Positions 42,379-50,475 of a stretch of DNA of 64,000 nucleotides are shown here, one piece after another. The notes below the pieces were generated by a model. That model had not been told where the DNA came from. It ran no database searches and saw only the letters and a program-made list of their open reading frames with translations. Source of the DNA: Halobacillus andaensis (lineage in GTDB: Bacteria; Bacillota; Bacilli; Bacillales; Halobacillaceae). The stretch lies in assembly GCF_014636475.1 (NCBI RefSeq), contig NZ_BMEL01000004.1, forward strand, positions 62,001-126,000, read 5' to 3'. Position 1 is the first letter of the stretch. Each line of letters begins with the position of its first letter. Position numbers and translations under genes: made by a program.

Positions 42379-43422
42379 ATGGCAAGACAAATGAACATTC
42401 GCAGTAAGAAAAACACAATATCCTTTCAAATTGATGTAAAGCCTCTAATGGTGACCCTGTTATTACTGCTACTCACCGTTGCCGCTCTCTTTGCAGGACC
42501 TGGATTTGGCGATCCTTTCTTTAGCCCAGTGGAGATTAGTCAGTCTTTATTTGGTCGAGGTAGTGGGGGAAATGAATTTATTATTAATACGCTGCGATTT
42601 CCGAGGGCGGCCGTATCTCTGCTGGCTGGTTTATGTTTAGGAATAGCTGGAGCGATTCTTCAGGGAATCGTACGTAATCCCTTAGCTTCGCCGGATATTA
42701 TCGGAATTACTGGAGGAGCGGCAGTAGCGGCTGTAAGCTATATCACCTTTTTTCAGGATAGTTTCGGGATTCAGTGGCTGCCCTTTGCAGCCATTGGTGG
42801 CGCCTTAGCGGCTTCCCTGCTGATCTACTTCATTTCATGGAATGAAGGGGTAACGCCTATTCGGCTGGTTCTTATTGGCATTGGCGTGTCCGCAGCGATG
42901 AACGCCTGCACGATGCTCATTCTAACGCTGAGCCCGGATTACTCTGCAAGCCAAGCCTATATTTGGCTGACAGGAAGTGTTTACGGTGCGTCATGGGAGG
43001 GGCTGCGTTTACTACTGCCCTGGACGGTTCTAATCGTTCCATTAATTGTTTTGTATTCATCTGTACTCAATGTGCAGGAATTGGGAGATGATACTTCCGC
43101 GGGGCTCGGTCTAAGTGTGCAAAAACACCGCGTGGTTTTATTGTTGAGCAGTGTAGTACTTGCTGGGGCAGCGGTTTCTGTTGTAGGCACCATAGGCTTC
43201 GTAGGATTAGTTGCCCCTCATATCGCACGACTGCTGGTAGGGCGTTCTTTTCCATATTTACTTCCTTCCGCTGCCTTTATTGGTGCTCTTATTGTTTTTT
43301 TAGCAGATGTCGTTGCACGCACGGCTTTTTACCCCAGTGATATCCCTGCTGGAATCTTTACGGCTGGTGTAGGAGCTCCTTTCTTTATTTACTTATTAGT
43401 TAAGAATCGGCATAATTTTTAA
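42379..43422 (+). CDS. FecCD-family siderophore permease 2
   Basis: A 347-residue partner permease. NPLASPDIIGITGGA and GFVGLVAPHIARLLVGRS are the family signatures. It resembles YfhA. The missing ATPase is probably a shared one encoded elsewhere, as YusV is for the YfiY-YfiZ-YfhA system of B. subtilis. The gene ends 33 bases before a strong terminator. Confidence 0.9.
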   Translation: MARQMNIRSKKNTISFQIDVKPLMVTLLLLLLTVAALFAGPGFGDPFFSPVEISQSLFGRGSGGNEFIINTLRFPRAAVSLLAGLCLGIAGAILQGIVRNPLASPDIIGITGGAAVAAVSYITFFQDSFGIQWLPFAAIGGALAASLLIYFISWNEGVTPIRLVLIGIGVSAAMNACTMLILTLSPDYSASQAYIWLTGSVYGASWEGLRLLLPWTVLIVPLIVLYSSVLNVQELGDDTSAGLGLSVQKHRVVLLLSSVVLAGAAVSVVGTIGFVGLVAPHIARLLVGRSFPYLLPSAAFIGALIVFLADVVARTAFYPSDIPAGIFTAGVGAPFFIYLLVKNRHNF

Positions 43423-43455
43423 ATATCTGTCTTGGTGATCTGCACCACCTGCAGT

Positions 43456-43497
43456 AAAAGAGTCCCATTTTCTTTGAGAAAATGGGACTCTTTTCTA
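43456..43497. terminator. Strong terminator of the siderophore operon
   Basis: Perfect 17-base stem AAAAGAGTCCCATTTTC / GAAAATGGGACTCTTTT, usable in both directions; it also ends the minus-strand GyrI-like relic. Confidence 0.88.
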
Positions 43498-43533
43498 TGG
43501 GAGCTTTCTGTTAGACCTTTGTCGTCCGCTTTT

Positions 43534-43976
43534 TTATTGGATGTAGATGTCAATCTGTTTGTTCTCGGGATCGTAACACCTTTCGTCATACATCTCGAAA
43601 TCCAGGGCGCCCTGATGCTCATACCCCGATTGTGGAAACCACTCTGTAAAAAGGTAATTCCATGTCGATTGAATGGTCGAGGGAAACGATTCCTCATTTG
43701 CCTTCGGCGTAGTGAACACGGCATATTCGAGCTCGGGAAAACTTTTATACACCAATCCTTCAGGTGCTTGCGTTCCTTTTTCTACTTCCATTCCAATGAT
43801 ATAAACGAACTCGCCGGTTTCTGGGGAAAAATCGGTACAGATGCCGAGTTCTTCATTTTTGTGCAGGGGATTCGGAATCGTAGCGCCCAATTGTTTCTGA
43901 ATGTACTGCTGCCAAAACTGTGGGATGTCTTTAAGGTTCTGACCACCCTTATTCTTCGTCTTCAGTTCGTACCCAA
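43534..43976 (-). pseudogene. GyrI-like/effector-binding domain gene, 5'-truncated
   Basis: On the minus strand one frame gives a GyrI-like (AraC effector-binding) domain: GLGYELKTKNKGGQNLKDIP, QFWQQYIQKQLGATIPNP, EFVYIIGMEVEKG and EYAVFTTPKA. No ATG, GTG or TTG start with a ribosome site opens it upstream; only TTG 43890 inside the domain is available. The frame's upstream part comes from the IS relic at 43977-44034. The original first codons have therefore been replaced by IS sequence. The domain would bind a small molecule, but the gene looks dead or starts at a non-native site. Confidence 0.6.
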
Positions 43977-44034
43977 GTCCGCGGAAAGGGAAGGGTCCAT
44001 GGATCCTGACGGCAAGAAGCTTTTGGAAAACTAT
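43977..44034. mobile_element. IS1182-like relic, copy C (end fragment)
   Basis: Positions 43977-43998 are identical to 55333-55354 (22 of 22 bases), and the next 36 bases keep GGCA, AAGCTT and GGAAAAC of the same element end (55370-55391). No transposase remains. The fragment directly adjoins the GyrI-like domain gene. Confidence 0.65.
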
Positions 44035-44108
44035 TCATAAGGCGTTTTTTACATAATGATCATGTCTAATATTCACTATAATTATAGGTGCAAATAATCT
44101 TTTATTCT

Positions 44109-44126
44109 ATTGGTATAGACAACTAT
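44109..44126 (+). promoter_or_regulatory. NagR (dre-type) operator
   Basis: ATTGGTATAGACAACTAT is a near-palindrome of the GntR/HutC class (TGGTNTAGACNA core) recognised by NagR/DasR. It lies 66-83 bases before the PTS start codon. The nagR gene is at 48103 in the same operon. Confidence 0.7.
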
Positions 44127-44191
44127 ACTTCATAATGGTAAATTACTTATATGAAACGTTTTCACATAAAAAATTTAAGAGGAGAATAATC

Positions 44192-46123
44192 ATGTTAAAT
44201 TTCTTACAACGAATTGGGAAATCTCTCATGTTTCCCATTGCAACGTTACCAGCCGCTGCGCTTCTCGTGCGCCTCGGCATGGACGATATGCTTAATATCC
44301 CGTTTGTTACAGCGGCGGGAAATGGAATCCTTGAAAACCTGTCGCTTATTTTTGCGATTGGGATTGCGATGGGATTTGCGAAGGATGGGAACGGGGCCGC
44401 TGCTCTTGCGGGTGCGGTTGGTGTTTTAGTTCTTGAAAGTGGAGTTCAAGGCATTAATGATGAAATTGATATGGGGGTTTTTGCCGGAATTATTGCCGGG
44501 GTGATCGCCGGTATGCTCTATAATCGTTACAATGATGTGAAGTTCCCAGAGTTTCTATCGTTCTTTGGCGGGAAACGGTTCGTACCGATCATTACTTCCC
44601 TCACTATGGTAGTACTTTCGTTTGTGTTTGGTTATTTATGGGTGTATCCGCAATACGTACTCGATTCTACAGCGAATTGGATATTAAATTCTGGTGAAAT
44701 AGGCGTTGGTGTATACGGGGTGCTGAACCGTTTGTTTATTCCAGTTGGTTTGCACCACGTAATGAACACGGTCATCTGGTTTGATTTTGGTACATTTTCA
44801 ACAGAAACTGGTGATGTCGTTCGAGGCGAGATTAATCGTTTCTTAAATGGTGATCCAGAGGCCGGGTACTTCTTGGCTGGGTTCTTCCCGATTATGATGT
44901 TCGGACTTCCGGCTGCTTGTTTAGCGATGTATGCCGCAGCGAAGAAACATCGTAAAGCGGCAGTTGGCGGCATGTTCTTAAGTATTGGCTTAACGTCCTT
45001 TTTAACAGGGGTTACGGAACCGATTGAATTCTCCTTTATGTTCTTGTCTCCTTTGCTTTATTTTGTTCACGCCTTATTAACAGGGGCGGCGATGGTCGCA
45101 GCCTTTATGCTCGATATTAGGCATGGATTTGGCTTCTCGGCAGGGTTGATCGACTTTTCCTTAAACTATGGAATTGCCCAAAATCCGCTCCTGCTTATTG
45201 TCGTAGGGCTGGTATTTGCAGCCATCTACTTTGTCGTGTTCTACTTCTTAATCGTCAAGCTCGATTTGAAAACGCCGGGCCGTGAGGATGAAAACGAAGG
45301 TTTTGTAGAAGAAACGCAGGAAGTTGGTCAGCCGGGAGAGAAGATGGATGATCAAGATGTAAAAGCTTATCGCTACCTTGAAGCGCTCGGGGGAGCTGAT
45401 AATATTAAATCACTCGATTATTGTACGACGCGCCTGCGTCTGCAAATGGCTGACCGGAAGCAGGTGAATGAGAAAGCATTAAAATCGTATGGTGCCCGTG
45501 GAGTGATGAAGGTGGGGAAGCAAAACCTTCAAGTCATTGTCGGCACATCGGTTGAGTTTTTAGCGGAAGCGATGAGGAAACAGATGGAGCAGGGAAACAA
45601 CGCCCCTCCTGTTCAAAATGAAAAGCAGCCATCAAAACAGGAAGAAGCGTTTCATGGTCTTCGTATCATCCGTGAAAATGATTTTACCATGCCGATTGAA
45701 GGGAACGTCATGCCGCTTGAAGAAGTGCCGGATGAAGTGTTTGCCCAAGGCATGATGGGACCTGGATTTGCGATCGATCCAAAAGGCGATACATTCCGCT
45801 CTCCGGTAAACGGTAAAGTGGTGCAGGTTTTTCCGACGAAGCATGCGATAGGGCTTGAAATGGACAATGGTTTAGAAATCCTCATTCATGTAGGTCTTGA
45901 TACCGTTAAACTAAATGGAGAAGGATTTGAAACCTTAGTGGAAGCTGGTCAGTCTATAAAACAAGGCGACCCGCTTCTGCGCATCGATCTTGATGATGTG
46001 AAAAGCAAAGCGCCTTCTGTCGTCACGCCGATTATTTTTACCAACGTAGAAAACGAATTGGTGACCCTCCTTAAGCAAGGGATGCAGTCAGAAGGTCAAA
46101 CCGGGATACTAACGATTCAATAA
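44192..46123 (+). CDS. nagE: N-acetylglucosamine PTS transporter, EIICBA
   Basis: A 643-residue membrane permease of the glucose/GlcNAc family, combining EIIC (about 1-380), EIIB (about 405-485) and EIIA (about 510-643). It starts at ATG 44192 behind AAGAGGAG; upstream ATG 44135 has no ribosome site. The EIIB phosphocysteine is in LDYCTTRLRL, and the EIIA histidine in EILIHVGLDTV. It imports and phosphorylates N-acetylglucosamine to GlcNAc-6-phosphate. The operon order PTS-nagA-nagB-nagR supports the substrate. In B. subtilis the EIICB protein (NagP) lacks the fused EIIA. Confidence 0.92.
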   Translation: MLNFLQRIGKSLMFPIATLPAAALLVRLGMDDMLNIPFVTAAGNGILENLSLIFAIGIAMGFAKDGNGAAALAGAVGVLVLESGVQGINDEIDMGVFAGIIAGVIAGMLYNRYNDVKFPEFLSFFGGKRFVPIITSLTMVVLSFVFGYLWVYPQYVLDSTANWILNSGEIGVGVYGVLNRLFIPVGLHHVMNTVIWFDFGTFSTETGDVVRGEINRFLNGDPEAGYFLAGFFPIMMFGLPAACLAMYAAAKKHRKAAVGGMFLSIGLTSFLTGVTEPIEFSFMFLSPLLYFVHALLTGAAMVAAFMLDIRHGFGFSAGLIDFSLNYGIAQNPLLLIVVGLVFAAIYFVVFYFLIVKLDLKTPGREDENEGFVEETQEVGQPGEKMDDQDVKAYRYLEALGGADNIKSLDYCTTRLRLQMADRKQVNEKALKSYGARGVMKVGKQNLQVIVGTSVEFLAEAMRKQMEQGNNAPPVQNEKQPSKQEEAFHGLRIIRENDFTMPIEGNVMPLEEVPDEVFAQGMMGPGFAIDPKGDTFRSPVNGKVVQVFPTKHAIGLEMDNGLEILIHVGLDTVKLNGEGFETLVEAGQSIKQGDPLLRIDLDDVKSKAPSVVTPIIFTNVENELVTLLKQGMQSEGQTGILTIQ

Positions 46124-46177
46124 TCATAAGGGAGGAGCCTCTTGCTTCTCCCTGAGTTCATGATAAGGAGTGAGACG

Positions 46178-47356
46178 ATGGCTGGAAGTATTGAATGGAC
46201 AAACGTAACCATTGTGACCCCGTCAGAAACGATCGAAAACGGTTCGCTGCACGTTCAAAATGGAAAAATTACCGCAATCGCACGTCAGCCGATTGGCGGA
46301 GCGGATGTAACCATTGATGGGAAAGGAAAGATACTTGTGCCAGGGTTTATCGACGTGCACATTCATGGCGCCAATGGCCATGATGTGATGGATGCAACTG
46401 AAGAAGCTTTACATGGAATGGCGTCTGTGCTGCCTCAAGAAGGAACGACAAGCTTCCTCGCAACGACGATGACGCAGTCGAACGAGGAGATTTCAAATGC
46501 TGTAACGAACGTCGGAAACTATATGAAGAACGAACAAGCAGAAGGTCAGGCAGAAGTGGTAGGCATTCACTTAGAAGGCCCTTTTATTTCAAAAGATAAA
46601 GCAGGCGCTCAGCCTCTTACCCACATTGCACCTCCTTCGATTGAGCTGTTCGATCAATGGAATCAGCAAAGCGGTGATCACATTTGTCTCGTGACGTTAG
46701 CTCCTGAAGTCAAAGGGGCGATGGATTTTATCACCCACGTTAGTCAAAAAGGCATCGTTGCTTCTATTGGGCATAGTGACGCCACGTATGATCAAGTGAC
46801 AGAATCCGTAGAAGCAGGTGCTCGCCACGTTACGCATTTGTACAATCAAATGAGCGGCATGCATCACCGGGAACCTGGAGTCGTCGGAGCGGCATTTTTA
46901 AATAACAAGCTGATGGTCGAAATGATTGTCGATCACGTACATGCCCGCCCGGAATCTGTGCAGCTGGCGTATCATCATACAAAAGCTGACCGCACGATAT
47001 TAATCACGGACGCGATGAGAGCGAAGTGCCTTCCTGAAGGAGCCTATGACCTTGGAGGACAGCAGGTGCATGTAAAAGGAAAAGAAGCGCGTTTATCAGA
47101 CGGCACATTAGCGGGTAGTATTTTAACGTTAGAAGAAGCGGCTGCTCATATGAAAGAAAATACGAACCTAACGATCAGAGACCTTGCACGGATTACATCA
47201 ACAAACGCGGCGGAACAGTTAGGCATTGACGATCGTAAAGGAAAGCTTGAAGAAGGAAAAGACGCTGACCTTGTGCTTCTTGATGAAGATTACCGCGTCG
47301 TCATGACCATTTGCCGCGGAATCCTCGCATACGATGGCAGGGAGGAGACACGATGA
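46178..47356 (+). CDS. nagA: N-acetylglucosamine-6-phosphate deacetylase
   Basis: A 392-residue amidohydrolase that removes acetate from GlcNAc-6-phosphate. The start ATG 46178 follows AAGGAGTGAG. FIDVHIHGANGHDV holds metal-ligand histidines; HLEGPF has the conserved glutamate; GHSDATYDQ and ATHLYNQMSGMHHREPG give more ligand histidines; and ILITDAM carries the catalytic aspartate. Its stop overlaps the start of nagB (ATGA), so the two are coupled. The product is glucosamine-6-phosphate, the substrate of the next enzyme. Confidence 0.95.
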   Translation: MAGSIEWTNVTIVTPSETIENGSLHVQNGKITAIARQPIGGADVTIDGKGKILVPGFIDVHIHGANGHDVMDATEEALHGMASVLPQEGTTSFLATTMTQSNEEISNAVTNVGNYMKNEQAEGQAEVVGIHLEGPFISKDKAGAQPLTHIAPPSIELFDQWNQQSGDHICLVTLAPEVKGAMDFITHVSQKGIVASIGHSDATYDQVTESVEAGARHVTHLYNQMSGMHHREPGVVGAAFLNNKLMVEMIVDHVHARPESVQLAYHHTKADRTILITDAMRAKCLPEGAYDLGGQQVHVKGKEARLSDGTLAGSILTLEEAAAHMKENTNLTIRDLARITSTNAAEQLGIDDRKGKLEEGKDADLVLLDEDYRVVMTICRGILAYDGREETR

Positions 47357-48099
47357 AGGTGATCATCACGCATAACAATCAAGAATTAAGTGAAAAGGCG
47401 TGCGAACTTATTGAACAGCAGGTGAAAGAAAAGCCGGATTCCGTGCTCGGCTTAGCCACAGGAGGCTCTCCTCTAGGCACATATAACGAAATGATCAAAG
47501 GATGTAATCACCGCTCCGTTGATTATGAGCACGTAAAGGCACTGAATTTGGATGAATATATCGGCTTGGACAAAAACGATCCCCAAAGCTATCATTTTTT
47601 CATGAGGAAGCATTTGTTTGATCACATTAACATTAACCCTGATCACACGTACATTCCGAATGGGAAAGCGAAGGATCTACAAGAAGAATGTGAACAATAT
47701 GAACAGTTCATCGAAGATATCGGCCCCCCGGATCTTCAACTGCTTGGCATCGGTCAAAATGGACACATTGGCTTTAACGAACCAGGAACACCGTTTGATC
47801 GTGAAACGCACATCATCCAGTTAGAAGAGTCGACAAGGCAGGCCAATGCCCGTTTTTTTGAGTCGATCGACGATGTACCGAAGCAGGCCATCACCATGGG
47901 GATCCAGTCCATTTTAAAAAGTAAAAAGATCGTCGTTATTGCTTCTGGTGAACGAAAAGCAGACGCCATTCAACGTTTATTAGAAGAAGAACCAAGCGAA
48001 AACCTGCCGGCCTCTGCCTTGAGAAATCATAAAAATGTTACTCTTATTGTAGACGAAGAAGCGTATCAAAAAGTAGGACAAGGAGAGGAGACCCAATAG
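47353..48099 (+). CDS. nagB: Glucosamine-6-phosphate deaminase
   Basis: A 248-residue isomerase/deaminase. ATG 47353 lies behind GGGAGGAGAC and overlaps the nagA stop. The motifs LGLATGGSPLGTYNEMI, LNLDEYIGL and GIGQNGHIGFNEPG (with the active-site histidine) are intact. It converts glucosamine-6-phosphate to fructose-6-phosphate and ammonia, feeding glycolysis. Length matches the bacillar NagB. Confidence 0.95.
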   Translation: MKVIITHNNQELSEKACELIEQQVKEKPDSVLGLATGGSPLGTYNEMIKGCNHRSVDYEHVKALNLDEYIGLDKNDPQSYHFFMRKHLFDHININPDHTYIPNGKAKDLQEECEQYEQFIEDIGPPDLQLLGIGQNGHIGFNEPGTPFDRETHIIQLEESTRQANARFFESIDDVPKQAITMGIQSILKSKKIVVIASGERKADAIQRLLEEEPSENLPASALRNHKNVTLIVDEEAYQKVGQGEETQ

Positions 48100-48102
48100 A
48101 AT

Positions 48103-48828
48103 ATGGTTGATAAACAATCACCACTCCCGATCTATTATCAGATTGAAGAGGAGCTTAAGCAGCGCATCAAAAATAAAGAATTCAAGACCTACGACATGAT
48201 TCCATCCGAACGCGAGCTGTCGGAAACCTTTGATGTAAGCCGGATGACCGTCAGGCAGGCGATTACGAACCTGGTAAATGAAGGCGTCTTGTACCGTGAG
48301 AAAGGCCGGGGGACCTTTGTGGCGGAGGAGAAAATCGAACAGCCGCTCCAAGGACTGACTAGTTTTACCGAAGATATGAAAACGCGGGGGATGGAAGCGA
48401 GCAGTAAACTGCTCACTTTTGAAAAAGTGAACGCTCCCCTCGATATTTCTCGTAAATTAGAAATAAAAGAAGAAGCGCCCGTTTATAAAATTCAACGGAT
48501 TCGCTACGCCGACAAAAAACCAATGGCGATTGAAACGAATTTTCTATCCGCCGCTATGTTTCCTGAACTCGATGAACAAATTGTTCTCGGTTCGCTTTAC
48601 AGCTACATTGAAAAAATGAAAAAGCAGCCGATCGGAAAAGCTCACCAAATGATTGAAGCGACAACGGCCGATGAGAATCAAGCCGCTTTATTAGATATTC
48701 CTGTAGACTCCGCTATTTTGTCGATAGAGCGGCACAGCTGCTTAGCTGATGGAACTCCATTTGAAGTCGTCAAATCGTCCTATCGCGCCGACCGCTATAA
48801 GTTTATTAGTGATATTTATCGTACGTAA
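48103..48828 (+). CDS. nagR: GntR/HutC family repressor of GlcNAc genes
   Basis: A 241-residue regulator. Winged-helix HTH at the N-terminus (PIYYQIEEELKQRIKNKEF, then DVSRMTVRQAITNLV) and a UTRA effector-binding domain (from about residue 95). The GlcNAc operon carries a dre-like site, so it is almost surely the NagR/YvoA orthologue, relieved by glucosamine- or GlcNAc-6-phosphate. It starts four bases after nagB ends. The next gene begins 13 bases after it and uses TTG. Confidence 0.9.
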   Translation: MVDKQSPLPIYYQIEEELKQRIKNKEFKTYDMIPSERELSETFDVSRMTVRQAITNLVNEGVLYREKGRGTFVAEEKIEQPLQGLTSFTEDMKTRGMEASSKLLTFEKVNAPLDISRKLEIKEEAPVYKIQRIRYADKKPMAIETNFLSAAMFPELDEQIVLGSLYSYIEKMKKQPIGKAHQMIEATTADENQAALLDIPVDSAILSIERHSCLADGTPFEVVKSSYRADRYKFISDIYRT

Positions 48829-48841
48829 GGAGTGGGAAAGC

Positions 48842-49564
48842 TTGTCCTATTTATCGAAGGTCGCCGAACAAATCCACCACTTAGAACAGTCCACGAACGA
48901 GCAGCTGACCTCGATCAGTCAAACGATCGCGACGAAACTAAAAGCCGGCGGGATCATCCACTTGTTTGGCTGCGGCCATTCCAGCTTACTGGCTCAGGAG
49001 CCCTACTACAGAGCAGGTGGGCTCGTTCCCGTTCGACCGCTCGTCATTGAACCGCTCATGCTGCAACAGGGTGCTGTGCAATCAAGTGTGTATGAAAAAA
49101 CGTCGCATTTCGTGCACGATTATGTAACAGAGGAAGACGTACGCGAAGAAGATGTGCTCATCGTCATCTCAACATCCGGCCGCAACCCTGCACCGATTGA
49201 TGCAGCGAATTTTGGAGGGGAAAAAGGAGCTTACGTGATCGGTATGCTCTCGATGGAGTATTCCACTACCCAGCCTTCCCGGCACGTGTCAGGGAAACGA
49301 TTAGAAGACGTCGTTGATGCGGTGATTGACACACAGGTTCCGTTAGGCGATGCCCTTCTAAAAGAAGAAGGGATCCCCCAGGCATTTGGGCCGTTGTCTT
49401 CGGTTGTGGGCGTCGCCTTGATTCAGGATCTGCTGGCGAAAACTGTAGTTCATCTTAAGGAAATGGGAGAAGAGCCTCCGGTATTTATGAGCGGAAATCT
49501 GGACGGGGTCGACGAGCATAATCGGAAGCTTGTTGAAAAATATAAGCATCGGATTCAGTTTTAA
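48842..49564 (+). CDS. SIS-domain sugar isomerase-like protein (UPF0309 type)
   Basis: A 240-residue cytosolic protein starting at TTG 48842, preceded by AAGGAGTGG. One large SIS domain is visible: IIHLFGCGHSSLLAQEPYYR, DVLIVISTSGRNPAPIDAA and PLSSVVGVALIQDLLA. SIS domains bind phosphosugars. It closes the nag operon, so a role in GlcNAc/MurNAc-phosphate metabolism is likely, but it is not the MurQ etherase, whose catalytic motifs are absent. The exact reaction is unknown. Confidence 0.78.
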   Translation: MSYLSKVAEQIHHLEQSTNEQLTSISQTIATKLKAGGIIHLFGCGHSSLLAQEPYYRAGGLVPVRPLVIEPLMLQQGAVQSSVYEKTSHFVHDYVTEEDVREEDVLIVISTSGRNPAPIDAANFGGEKGAYVIGMLSMEYSTTQPSRHVSGKRLEDVVDAVIDTQVPLGDALLKEEGIPQAFGPLSSVVGVALIQDLLAKTVVHLKEMGEEPPVFMSGNLDGVDEHNRKLVEKYKHRIQF

Positions 49565-49624
49565 ATCGTCATCTACCTTCATGATATAATAGCTGGTAAG
49601 ACAGGTCTTCCATGAGGTGAACCT

Positions 49625-50344
49625 ATGAACTTAAAAGAAAGAGCTCATAAATATGAGTACAAATTGAATGACACAGACGATCAAATTATCGACTATATCC
49701 TGGCCAATAAAGAAACAGTGATCGACACTTCGATCCAGGCATTAGCGAAATCTTTATATACGGTTCCTAATACCATTACCAGGCTGTCGAAAAAGCTTGG
49801 TTATGATGGATTTTCGCAGCTTAAAAACAATTTGAAAGAAGAGCAGGAAGACGACGAGGAAAATGCAGCTCAGTTCAACATTCGTAAGACGCTGGAAATC
49901 TTAGATGATGACATGCTTCGTAAAATTGCAAAAAAGATTAAGCAATCTCGCCATGTGTATCTTTTTGGCGTTGGGGACACCGCTCCTTTTTGTGAAATTA
50001 TGGCCACTCATTTTAAAATTGGAGGAATGAATGCTGAGTTTTTTCTGCATCGCCATGATGCGGTTTACGCGATCAATCATGCGAAAAAACAGGATGTTTT
50101 GTTTCTGATTAGTATGTCTGGGGAAACGGAACAAATCATCGAAATGGCTGAGTTAGCGAAGGAAAAAGAGATCACCATTATTTCTTTCACTCATTTTTCG
50201 AGCAATACGCTAGAGAAAATGTCGGATTATCGCTTTTTCTTTTACTCACCGAAACGAATGCTTGAGAACTACAACATTTCTGATAAGACACCGATGATGC
50301 TGGCGCTTCAGCAATTATCCAATGTGTTTTGGGAAACCACTTGA
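49625..50344 (+). CDS. RpiR/MurR family regulator
   Basis: A 239-residue regulator with an N-terminal HTH_6 domain (TDDQIIDYILANKETVIDTS, then YTVPNTITRLSKKLGYDGFS) and a C-terminal SIS domain (YLFGVGDTAPFCEIM, VLFLISMSGETEQIIEMA). It presumably binds a phosphosugar. It lies directly before the fructose-family PTS and mannosidase genes and likely controls them. The ATG follows GGTGAACCT. A terminator hairpin overlaps its stop codon. Confidence 0.88.
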   Translation: MNLKERAHKYEYKLNDTDDQIIDYILANKETVIDTSIQALAKSLYTVPNTITRLSKKLGYDGFSQLKNNLKEEQEDDEENAAQFNIRKTLEILDDDMLRKIAKKIKQSRHVYLFGVGDTAPFCEIMATHFKIGGMNAEFFLHRHDAVYAINHAKKQDVLFLISMSGETEQIIEMAELAKEKEITIISFTHFSSNTLEKMSDYRFFFYSPKRMLENYNISDKTPMMLALQQLSNVFWETT

Positions 50345-50379
50345 TGTGTATAAATACACACATCAAGTGGTTTATTTTT
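50337..50379 (+). terminator. Intrinsic terminator of rpiR-like gene
   Basis: CCACTTGATGTGT / ACACATCAAGTGG with a short loop and TTTATTTTTTT; it includes the stop codon. Confidence 0.85.
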
Positions 50380-50406
50380 TTGAGGAAGTGTACTTTTATA
50401 AAGAAA

Positions 50407-50420
50407 AGTAAGCGTTTACT
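50407..50420 (+). promoter_or_regulatory. cre-like site
   Basis: AGTAAGCGTTTACT is a perfect palindrome around the CG of the CcpA cre consensus (TGWAANCGNTNNCA). It lies 56 bases before the PTS gene, within the expected promoter. Confidence 0.65.
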
Positions 50421-50475
50421 TATCGTGTGTTACAGTGTTTTCAAATGGAACGAAGATTGAGGGGAGGAGAAAGTA

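Noticed and set aside
43432-44040. 202-codon plus-strand ORF
   Set aside because: It starts inside the siderophore-operon terminator and runs antisense to the GyrI-like domain and through the IS scar; no ribosome site.
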